DNA of 64,000 nt from Heterobilharzia americana (Eukaryota > Platyhelminthes > Trematoda > Strigeidida > Schistosomatidae), in the NCBI GenBank assembly GCA_944470555.2, contig OX104129.1:82296820-82360819 (forward strand), given 5' to 3'. A program made the translations under genes and the position numbers. Of this stretch, positions 38,401-50,400 are shown piece by piece. Within the stretch, counting starts at the first letter, position 1; every line of letters starts with the position of its first letter. The notes below the pieces were generated by a model that was not told the origin of the DNA, ran no database searches, and saw nothing but the letters and a program-made list of their open reading frames with translations.

Positions 38401-41400
38401 TGATACCCATTGCACAAGTGATGACTCTCATGCACCAATAGCTTAGTGGATACCATTTCGGGGTTTGAAGCGATGAGTACTGGGCTCGAGTTTCAGTGAG
38501 AACAACACCACTCACTGGGGTGTGGGTGCATCTAGCTGACTAGTCGCCAGTAGGATGAAAAGCGTGTCTTAGATTCCAGTGCTATTCCCTCAGATAAATA
38601 TAACATCATGAATATCTGGAAGTATGGAGGCGTGCGCATAGGAGCCCATCTGCCAACAAACGTCGAGCTGTTCGACCCAGTATAGCAACAGGAAATCGCA
38701 AGTATCAAACAAGGTACCAAGATTAATTCATCTGGCTTAGTGCTTACTTGTCACTCATGGTACATAACCTTCATTTTAATCTCTTATTAGACTTAAGAAA
38801 TAAGATACTTATGGAACGGCTGGGGGATATACGTAATAAATTACCTCCTAGACAGATGGAGTGCAGATTAGTGCGATGATAATGTACACCCTAGTCAAGA
38901 CCGTATTCACTAGTGATACTTAAAACATGATGTTAATTTCAAGCTGTGATCCATCTGTGAGTCTGTCGACCGTGAGGTGTTGTGGAATTGTCTGACTGTG
39001 AAGGGAGTACCCAGCAAGTATATATTGTTTATCAGAGTTGTCTACTGGAACTTGCTTTTCCCATGTAAAGGGCCTATGAAGAGTTGTTATGTCAATTAAC
39101 GACAACTAGTGGTGTCCGCCAGAAATGCCCACTGTCATTGTTTCTATTTGATTTTGTCATACACATACTAACAGGCATAACCTTACGTACGTCTGACTTG
39201 ATAAGGACTAATCTACTCCTTGGACGTCATCTGGTTGTCTTGGAGTGTGCACACGATGTTGCCCTGTTAGGTGGGGATGATGATAAAATGTACGGTTTTT
39301 TGAACGCCTCGATCAGAAATCTGAGTATATTCGGCGTGTAGTTCGTATCTATTCGATGTAAGATGATGTTTTACTACTAGTCTACACTAACTCCTAAGTT
39401 AGGAATAGAGGGTGAAGTGGTGGAATGTGTCAGCAGCAAAACTCCAACTGCAATACAGAAGCCCCGTTTGGCACCTGTCATCGTCTGGGGCGCCGGAGAG
39501 GTATCTAACTATCCATCAAAAAACAATTACACTGCCTTAAAGTCCGTTATGTCCTGTTATACGGCTGTGACACATGGCCGTTGAGAGTAGAAGACAAGAA
39601 GGGGTTACAGGGTTTTGATTATAGGTGTCTTCGTGGGATTGCTCGCATATGGTGGAATCACCGTCTAAACATTATATAGGTAAGGCGAAAAGTACTAGGC
39701 AAGATAGGAAAGTTGATTGATGAGGTTGTGAACCGTCGTTGGCTAGGGTGGCTTGGACATGTACTGTGCATATCGAGTCACCGACTGTCTCAACGTGTCA
39801 TGCTAAAAGAAGTCGGATCACGTTGGAAGAAGGCTTAGAGTGGCTAGACAAAGACCTACAACCAATGCGTGAAGTCTATGACTGGTGGTCTGAGTGGTGT
39901 GGCGAAGATGTAGACTGCCTAGTTAGGATCCCCAAAACGAAAGAAATCAGTGGTTGAGAACTTCTTGTAACATGACTGGAAATTGGTCACAGTGGCACAC
40001 ATGTATTCACTGTTTGACTTCTTCTGCAGGTTAAATATTCGCACTAGCTATTATCTTCACTGTTCATTGTTCATTTTCTTGCACAACTTTGTCTACTTTC
40101 ATATCAGTGTGTTGTATTCTCCACTTGTTGTTTGTAAGCTACTGTGAAGTGTGACAACGTGAGCCGATGCATCTGTGTGTGAGGTTCAACGTTGATTCTA
40201 CTTGTCATTTGTTAGCATTATATATTCTCTGAAGATGTTAGTAGTTGCTGGAGATAATTGGTAGTGGCTTATCAGATAGTCCTGCGGAGGTTGTGAGAAT
40301 ACCGTCGTAAGGAATCTAGAAAACTACCAATGGCGGTCAGTCATTGTGCATTCACTGCTGAGCTTCTTAAGATATCCTCCAGGACAGTTTTTCTTTAGAT
40401 GCAGTAGGGAACCTAAGATTCATCAACACCTCATGAATATTCCGTTGACTTTAACGTGTGTTCACTGTCTTTGCCACTGCTCGTCCTTCTAGTGAAAAAA
40501 TGTGATTAAGCTAGAGGCTACAGGCTATACGTTGACATGGCGCCAATTTATGCAATCAGACAGCAAATGAAATGGAGGGCAAATTTATACCAGTTAACCA
40601 TCGTTTTCATCGTCTCGTGCATTAGCTACTAGCCCAGTGATTTAATGAAAAGAAATTTGGTTTGCTTCTGGTTTGTAAACCAATAAGAACGCAACATTTT
40701 AGACTAATCGGAAACAGATTTCGTCTAACTTAGTGATTTTGCTTTCCGGTATTGCTGGTAGTTTCGCTACCTTCATTCTTTAAACTTACCCTTGAATCAT
40801 CCCGTCTGCAACCCGTTTTAATCAGCGCATCTGGAGATCCATTAAGAAATTGGTTAAAATAGTGTGTTGTTTCGTGTTCCATTTTTATCTTCCAACAATG
40901 AGCGCGCATGATCTCAAGAAGGTTTGTGACTACTAGAAATCTCCATCTGTGGCCTATCGGTCTAGACAGTTGATTTAAGCCAATGGGTCAGGTGGTTTAA
41001 ACCTCTCCATTATAATATGTAAGGCTGACCAGCACGCAAGGTTAGTAGCTATCTGCTGGGGATTGTACTTACGCCAACAAACTCGTTTAGAAACAAGCTT
41101 TGTTAGTTAACAGATCCTATTGATCCAATTAAGGTCAATGGTATCGTATACCAAATCCCTTGGAATGTTCGCGAGGTCAAATATATGAGGCCAAAGTAGT
41201 CGATCTGGATCATTCAGGCTATCGGAGCATGAAAATGTAGCTAAATCAAAAGTGGTAGATCCCAGTAAAGCAAAGCTCGGATATAGTTATGCATGCAATT
41301 ACCCACAACCACACAATCGGAATAGATAGAGTAATAATCTGTAAAACTAGCTCAGTAGGGCGGAGAAAGAGATTGATAACCGAGTCTTTGTTCATTGGAT

Positions 41401-44344
41401 CAGCATGAATTGCAAACGACAGGAATGGCTTAAGACTTGCTGCAGATGCATAGAAAACCTGACCGTACTTGTATCACGAAGGAGGAGACAGAATTAGAAC
41501 TAAATGAACTATATCTCAGCGATGCAGATTTACCTTGACATGATTATGAACGACAAATTGCATTCGAAAAGTCATCCAGCAAATGGAACTATTTCAATCT
41601 ATGAAATATCCTACAGACAAACTTCAGTGGAAACACAATTTCCCACGATACTGAAGTTTTACCGCATTATTATCGTTATTTTCTCTAGGGTTCCTAGTAA
41701 AACATAGGGTTTCAGTAGTACGCCTCCATTGCACTCTGTTCTCTGCAGTCTTTTGAACTTGGCGCCGCGACTGCCCACAAGCTTTCATTTCTTCCTCATA
41801 TGATCTCCATATCACCCTCACCTCGGACGCCCAACTCGTCGTTTCCCCTTCGGATTCCACTCGATGACCTGGCCTGGCCTACTCAGTGTATGCCCAGTCC
41901 ATCTCCACGTTTTCCTGTATATCTGTTGGGCGATGAGTTCTTGGTTGGTTTGTTGCCAGAGTTCCTTGTTGCTTATTCTTACTATTCTGGCCATCTGATC
42001 TTGAGTAAAGAGCCAGTGTAGGCAGTTGTTGATGAATGTCTGTGGTTTGTTGGAAATGCCTTTCGTGACGCGCCGAGTTTCTGAACCATATAGCAGCAGT
42101 GACTTGACATTGGTGTTAAAAATTCGGTTCCTGTACTTTGTGTTGGGTACAGAAGATCTCCACACTGATTTCGGGTTAATGAAAGCCTGTCTTGCTGTCT
42201 TTCCGATTCCGGTTTTGACATCGTCGCCTGTGCCACCTGTAGTTGAAACTATGCTGCTTAGGTAGGTAGGTAGGTGGGTGATAGAGACACCTTCCTTTAA
42301 GTTTCTCCCGTTGATCGGTCTAGCCAGCGTGTGGCCATCTTCTCGCTGCTCACGGTTTGCTGCATGATCCAGTCGACGACAATCAGGAAGATCATGGGTG
42401 ATAGTGGGCGGCAGCCTCGTCTTACTCCTATCTCCACTTCACTTCACTGGCGTCACTGAGCTTTCCATTGTGCATCACTTGGTATATGGTGTTTTCATAT
42501 AGCTGTTGAATGAGGTTGGTGAAAGTTTGTGGTATTCCGTAGTGTTGAAGCAGTCGTCTGCCAAATTACTTGTTGGTCGATGCTGTCTGAGGCCGGCCTT
42601 TTCAGTGTCGACAAAGTTGAGGTAGAGGTTTGACTGGTGTTGTATACTCTGTTCTATGATGATGCGTAGCGTTGAGTTGGGATTTGATCCGCACATGATT
42701 TGTTGTTGCTGAAGCCAGCCAGTTTGTTTCGGTGATAATTTTGAATCGACAGAACCTTTTAATCTCTCGAGGATGATGTGGCATAATATTTTGTTTTGGA
42801 TGGACAGGAGCATGATTCCTCGCCAGTTCTTGCAAAGACTTAGGTCTTCCTTGTTTGGTAGTTTGACAAGGTAGTCGTTCTTCCAATCAGTCGGCAGGTA
42901 GCTTTCCATCCTTCCTTGCAAATGTTCTGCAGTAGTGGTGTGAGCATGTCTGCTGTTGTCTCTGTGTCTGTTTTCAGTGCTTCTGGCGGAATTCCACCTG
43001 TCATAATACAAAGAGGCGATAATCTCTTATGAGACATTCTTCATATTGCGTGTGTGTGTGGAGTGGGATAACAATAAAGCATCTTATTCATTCACCGGCA
43101 TGTCTAGACATGATAACTATGTATATCTAGGTAAGTAGAAGTCACTGGCTTTTTATAAAATGGTTTTTAATTATCAAGCGCTTAAAATCGAAAGTGAAGA
43201 TTAGTTTTACGGAGTGGCTTTAATAGCAACTGATGAGAAAATCAACTAGGTTTCTTTGTTTTTTGAAAAAAAGATTTACTATTCAAGCTGGAGTAACAAA
43301 ATGTGGTTGTTTATTTCAGCAATTGCTTGGATAGTCTCTGTCATCATTCATATGTTCAAGTTTTGAAGAAACCGTCATCAATGCAATGTACTTGAATGTT
43401 TGAGTAACATGCTGTTAAACTTGACTGCAGTTAGTATTTCAAGGTGTTATTCATCGTAGAACAAAGGAAACCTCGGAGCACTAGAGAGCTGTTTCGTCCG
43501 ACTAGTACGAGACTCCTCAGTAGTGCTCACCCACGACCCCACCAGGGATCGAACCTGCGACCTTTAGGTTTCGCGGCCAGCGCATTATCATTGCGCCATT
43601 GGGTCAGAGTCTAATGGTCCATATTTCCAACTTCTGTTAGCTCACGATATAGCTGGCCACGGAACCTGAAGGTCGCGGGTCCCATCCCTGGCGGGGTCGT
43701 GGATGCGCACTACTGAGGAGTCCCGTGCTAGGACGAAACAGCTGTCCAGTGCTCCCAGGTTTCTTTTGTTCCTCCAACTTATGTCAGTCTACGATGAATA
43801 ACAACTTGAAATATTTCCAAATCTCCACATTTACCTCAGAATACAGTTAGTATTTATTGTAAATGTTTCATTTTTGACAAAAAAAGTAGACAATGATTTT
43901 ATTAAATATTCTTGATTTCTTTCACAAAAAGAAATTTGTTTGAAGTAAATATACTAAAATCATTGGGGGTCCATTCAATAATAATGTATTTTGAGGTTAA
44001 TTGAGATTTTAATTTTCAGATAGTATTCATTATGAATTAATGAATGGTTACTACGTTCACCGTAAAACGTAAAAAGCCTTGAGTTCTATCCCCTATAGTG
44101 TCACAATTATGCATTGCTGAGTAATCCTATATTAGAATGAAATAGCTGTCTAATACTCTCAGGTTTTTTAAATGTTTCTCCAAGTAATAATTATCGGTGA
44201 TAAATACTATCTCAATAATATATTTACTTGTAATCATCTCATGAATAATAGTGTTTTATGTGAAGATATTTTCCATTCACCCAGATTTTATGTCTTAGTT
44301 TATTTGTACATGGTATACACAAATCAGATAATCGTTTCTTTCTG

Positions 44345-44409
<65 letters not shown>

Positions 44410-47400
44410 ACATATATGCATAAGCATAGTAGTGTGATATTTTACCAAGAAATTAAATAATCAATAATATTGATTTTTATTTTTGAAAACATTATTAGTC
44501 ATTGTATATATACAAAATAAATCTTTATTTGGAACTATTTGATTTTCTTTATAAAAGACATTAATTTTTATCATTTTTGCCGGATTCGAACCAACGACCA
44601 CGGAATTTTTGACCTGATCTATAAAGTCCGACTGTTGACTACTTAATTGTCAGAGGATTGTATCGGAAACTGGTTGGTCCGTGGTTTGAATGGGGGCCTT
44701 AGTTGAAATTTTCTATTCACTTTCAATCATCATACAGTATGAATACTAGTCTGCCAAACTATGACTACTATCTCGGATAATGAAAATGATGCTTTCCCTC
44801 TCTAATTCAGTTAGATTTTAATTGGGATGTGAAGTCCTGACTGGGTAACCAGTGTGAATACAATCAAGCGGTAAGAACGCGTCACAAATTCCCATGGTGA
44901 TTGAAATGAAATAAAAATCTGGTCAGCAGTCAGACCTCAAAGTCGTTCGAACATCGAGCCAGCAACTCGGTGGTCGCTGGTTAGAATCTGGCTACGGTCC
45001 AAATTCTCATTTCACCTTCAATCATCACCCAGTATAAATATCCACTAGTGAAAGGTGAAAAGTTGACTCAAAGCTAGGATGTTTTCTCTTTTCAAGTCAT
45101 AACTTGAAAGAAGTCATTGGGTTAATTGATTTGAAGCAAGAACAGTCTATTGAAATGTATTATATTCAAATACTCAATGTTATAACGACCGCCACCACCA
45201 CCACCACCAACCTCCAGGTTACCGGCTCTAGTTCGAATCCTACTGAAGCCTAGATTTTCACCTTCAATGATCACCTGATATCAATAATACAAGTTTACCA
45301 GATTATAGCCATTGCAACGTCACACACTGCCCCAGAATCAATGGCCTAGGGTTCGACGAGATTCAACATTAATGCTGACCTTCATAGTTTAACTGGATTC
45401 GCTAATATGAAGGCACCCGGTCAAACATCCACGCCATTTGGCACACTGTTGTGTTACGTTGCACTGCTCGTAATCGACCCTCTAGCCAGTTAGTTGTAAC
45501 GCATCTGTATTTTGACACGCAAATATACTATTCCATCCGACTACGCTATTGTGTTTGTTCTTGGTCTCTAATTCGTGGGTATATAACAAGTATGAATAAT
45601 TAGTGATTGGCCTCCGCATCTGTCAAGTTCGCACCAGGACAATTCCTAAACCATCTTAAATTTAAAAAGGTTTCTACGTTAAGTTTTGTCATTTTAAGTG
45701 GTTCAGTATTCAATACTAAGTAAATTCTAAATAAGGTGTATTATTATTATTATTTGTCCCTTGGGTTCCTAGTGGAACATACCGATTCAGTAGCACGTCT
45801 CCAGTGCACTCTCTTCTCTGAAATCTTTTCAACCTGGCTACACGATAGCCCACAACCTCTCATTTCTCTTACTCACACGATCTCCTCCATGTCACCCTCG
45901 CCTCAAACGCCCAACTCATCGCTTCCCATCTGGGTTACACTTGAGGGTCTGGCCTGACACGTGATATCCCCGAATGGTCTTCTCAATGCATGTCCAATCC
46001 ATCTCCACTTCCTTCTAATGCATATTTGTTCAGTGACAGGTTGTTGGTTGGTTCGTTAACAGCCAGCTAGGCAGAGTTCGTTGTTGCTTATTCTTACTAT
46101 TCTGGCAATCCATCTGAGCTTCAGTGTAGAGCCAGTGTAGGTAGTTGTTTATGAATGTCTGTAGTTTGTTGAAAATGCCTTTCTTAACGTGCCAAGTCTC
46201 TGAGCTATACAGAAGCACTGACTTGACTGGTGTTGGTATTGAAAATCCGGATGTTGTTCACACTTTATACTGGCTGAGTGCAGTGCGTTGGATCTGCACA
46301 CTGGTTTGAGGTTAATGAAGGCCTGTGTTGCTGTGTTTGCGATCGTGGTTGGCTTTGACATTTTCGTGTGTGCCTGTGCTGCGTGTAGTTGAAACAGTGA
46401 TGCTTAGGTGGTTGGTGAAGGAGGCTACTTTCTTTAGGTTTCTGCCATTGATGGTGATTGGTGTCTGTTGTTGTTGTTGTTGTTGGTGGTGGTGGCGTTG
46501 GTCGGGTATCATCATCGCCTGTGTCTTCTCTACATTCACTTGAAGTCCCGTTTTCGAGTTTGTGGGACATGAATTATAAATCATCGTTGGCGAAATCCAA
46601 ATGTTTTAGTTTCTTTTCTGTGACCCAGTGTATCCCCCTCTTCTCGCTTCTATGAATACTATGATATTGTATAATATTATCGTTAACTGTTTGAACAAAA
46701 AAAAACATTTTGATTTCAAGCGTAAGAAAACGTTTATTTTGCTAACTCCTCCTTTATTATTTTATTATGGTGGGCATCAGGTATGTATGTTCCTTATGAG
46801 TTCTATATGGTTTCAGTGAACACTAAGGATATTCAAAGCTACAAAATATTTACTGTAATTTATACGACAGGAGTGAAACAAGGTTGTCTACTATCCCCCA
46901 TGATATTCCTGATTGTGGTGGACTGGATCATGCAGCAAACAGTGGGGAGCGAGAAGAGGGGGATATGCTGGACCGCGGAAAAGAACCTAGAAGACTTGGA
47001 TTTCGCCGATGACTTGTGCCTGATGTCACACAAACTTGAAGACCTACAGGCGAAAACTAACAAGTTGGCAGAAGAGGCAGGGCAGCGAAGACGCGACTTC
47101 AGGTGAATATAGAGAAGACAGAAGTGATGAAGATACCGCACCAACAATTCCAACTACAACAACAAACTCCAATCACCATCAACGGGAGAAACTTAAAGGA
47201 AGTAACCTCCTTCACCTAACTAGAAAGCACTGTTTCAACTGCAGGCGATGGCGGGACAGACGAGGATGTCAAAGTCAGAGTCAGAAAAGCAAGACAAGCG
47301 TTCATTACCCTGAAATTAGTGTGGAGATCTTCTGCACTGAGCATGAGGAACATGATCCGGATTTTCAACACCAACGTCAAGTCAGTGCTCCTATATGGTT

Positions 47401-50400
47401 CAGAGACTTGGCGCGTTACGAAAGGGATTTCCAATAAACTACAGACATTCATCAACAACTACCTACACTGGCTCGCTACTGAAGATGAGATGGCCAGAAT
47501 AATAAGAATAAGCAACAAGGAGCTCTGGGAACGAACCAACCAAGAACCTATCACCCAACAAATATGCAGTAGAAGTAAGTGGAGGTGTATTGGATATACA
47601 CTGAGAAGGCCGACTGGGGACATCACGCGTCAGGCCAGGTACTCGAGTGGAGTCCTCACGGGAAGCGATGAGTTGGACGTCCGTGGTGAGGGTGACATGG
47701 AGGAGATCGTGAGAGGAGGAAATTAGAGGTTGTGGGCTGTCGTGGAGCCAGGTTCAAAAGATTTCGGAGAACAGAGTTCACTGGAGACGTGCTACTGAAG
47801 CGGTATGTTCCATTAGGAACCCAAGGGACTAGTAATACGCAATTATGTCATTCTTAGTTAATTACAATCATTGATGTTGAACTAAATGTTATGCCATATA
47901 CTAATCGATACTTTTGTTTTGTTTTTGCTTAAAATTTTCCCTTAGTGATGTTACCATTATTGTACAATTCTGTGAAGTGACGGAACTACCAGTACAACTG
48001 ATTAAATTAATGCAATCGTTTATTAACTGTACAAAATTGCATCAAGTAAGTCACCTTTTAATGAGATAATAAAATTTTGTTCAGTAGAACTCTTCGACTT
48101 TTCTTCTCGTCTATGGTCCTCCTAACCAAATCGACTTTAATATTATGACTAATAGATTATTGAGGGTTTCAAGGTAAGGTTGTTTCTGTTAGAATTTATC
48201 AAGATGTAAAAAGTAACTAGTTCAACCAGTGAAGTCTATCAGGAGCATTAAAATATATGAAATGTGTAATATTAATATTTTGATCAATTGGGACCATGTG
48301 GTACAGTTGTGTTTATATTGCCCTACTTTCATCTAAACACAAAGAGATAATTGACCTGAAGAAGAATGTCATAGATATATAAAGGAAGCGTATCTTTTCA
48401 TACCTTTTACTATGATGATTGTCAATAGACACGGTGCCAAGGTTAGGCACTGAAATTCAATACATGGCAGTATGCACGGAAAAGGAATAAAATGATACCA
48501 TCAATAGACTTCATGAATACTCTTCAGCTGATGTATACAGTCTAAAAGTACAATTTCATAGTTAGGAAATCAATAATTTTAAGTTGTACAACAAAATCTT
48601 TTATATAACACGTGAGAGAATTAATTGTACAAACAGGTAAAAGATGTGAGAAAGAAAAAATAATAGTAAATAAACAAATAAAGAGTTATGTAATGAAAAC
48701 AAAAAAACAGGATCAAATAATCGTTACCAGGGGGAGAGAACGACTAATCTCACTTTCCTTTTGTAAACAAAAGTCAAACTGAAAGCGAAACTTAGTAATC
48801 CAGACATTTTCTCTACGTTTGTAATTTTAAAAGTATTCTAGGTTTCAACCTGATTTTGTACCCCTACGAGGTGTCTGGTTAAAATTTAACTTCCTAATCA
48901 AAACATTTAACAAAAGAAGTAGGAAATTATGCTCTGGAAACAAGCTAAATGAAAAACTAAGCATTAGTGAGAAGTGTGTCCGTGAGAATGGACATCCTAG
49001 AAAAGAAGAGATTGAGAGAAAGAAACATCTAACTGTGAAAAAGAAGAAGGTTTGAATACACCTTACATTTAAAGGAGATGTTATATCCAAGGGAATAGAC
49101 ACAAGAATGAAAGGGGGGGGGAGGAGGGTACTGAGAAGGAGCTTTTCTATAGATAGATTTATACGAGTATACAATACCACATGCTCGCTAAAACAGTCAA
49201 ACTGCTAACTATATACATATGCACTCGCGGTAACAAGAACATTGGAAGGACTTAGAGAAGAGCATCCATTCAGTTTTGCTGAGTATATCCTCAAGAATCT
49301 GTACTTGAAAGGAAGTGAAATTCTAACCAGTGTAATTGTTAAATACCTCACAGGCATGCAAAATCAGGTTGAAACCTAGAATGCTTTTAAAGTAATAAAT
49401 GTACAGAAAATGTCTGGATTACTGAGCTGTTGTACTAAGGATTATCCACTACACCACCGAGCCACGATAGCCACTTCTTGTGTGACGGGTATAATTTTAG
49501 TGTTATTGCTTGGATTACACGGTCACTGATTGGACCGAATTGATCAATCTCTGTTGGCGTATAGGTTCCTGTGGGGATGCCTCGATATTGCCTGTTTTAA
49601 TTATGCATAATAATGATGTTTCAATTCTTTGTTTAACTCCTGGCTCTGACTACTCAGTTTTCTAGTTCTATTATTTAGGTGTTTGACCAGACGCACCTTG
49701 ACTGACATTCGATGAGATGATTTGAAGTCTAGATACCTGTTAGAATGTATCGGTTTCCTACAGACGGTAGTATGCAAACTACCGTCTGTTCGTCCTTTTA
49801 CTCTTCAATACAGCATAGCTAATTCTCTTTGTTCATTTTCTACACCGTAAGTAAATTGGATTACGCTTACTACTGAGTTTATACATATATGAGGAAATTG
49901 TGGGTATGTTTCGATTTCAATACAGTAAATGTGTCATCCACATATCGCTACCATATCTTATATACACAACTAAATGTTCGTAAAGCCATGTTTTCCCAAC
50001 TAACCATAAATATATCTGCTACGATTAGGGATATTGGTGATCCCATTCCTACTCCTTCTGTTTGTTTATATATTTTGTCCTGAAACTTGTAGACCGTGGA
50101 GGTCAGGCACAACTTTACGCCTAATATGATTTCACCAAGTGATATCTTAGTTCTGTAAGTTGTCAGTCAATATTTAATTGATTTCTGACTGTCTGCAGTG
50201 CCATATCAATTGGTATTCTAGAATAAAGACTTGTTACATCGAAAGTAAACCAAAAAAGGCTAGGATGAAGAAACTATGCAGAGCTAGGAAATCATCGTAT
50301 GTGGGATCTTAATGGATCTAAGTGATATTGTGGTGTATATTTTACTCCTTGACTTGATCAATAGACTTGAGTCAGTGCTGATCACGAAAAGCTAGACAGT

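Larger units (their letters stand above)
43445..43812. mobile_element. Palindromic hammerhead element, locus 3 (best preserved)
   Basis: The ends are TATTTCAAGGTGTTATTCATC on the left and the inverse, GATGAATAACAACTTGAAATA, on the right. The left minus arm has the B box GGTTCGATCCC at 43545-43555 and a hammerhead at about 43478-43526. The right plus arm begins abruptly at GCTGGCCACGG near 43655. It has a B-box remnant (GGGTCCCATCCC) and a near-perfect hammerhead at 43707-43752. Confidence 0.85.

Noticed and set aside
48845..49180. 111-codon minus frame rich in Phe, Ser and Leu
   Set aside because: Lies inside the terminal-inverted-repeat element and reflects purine-rich sequence on the other strand.
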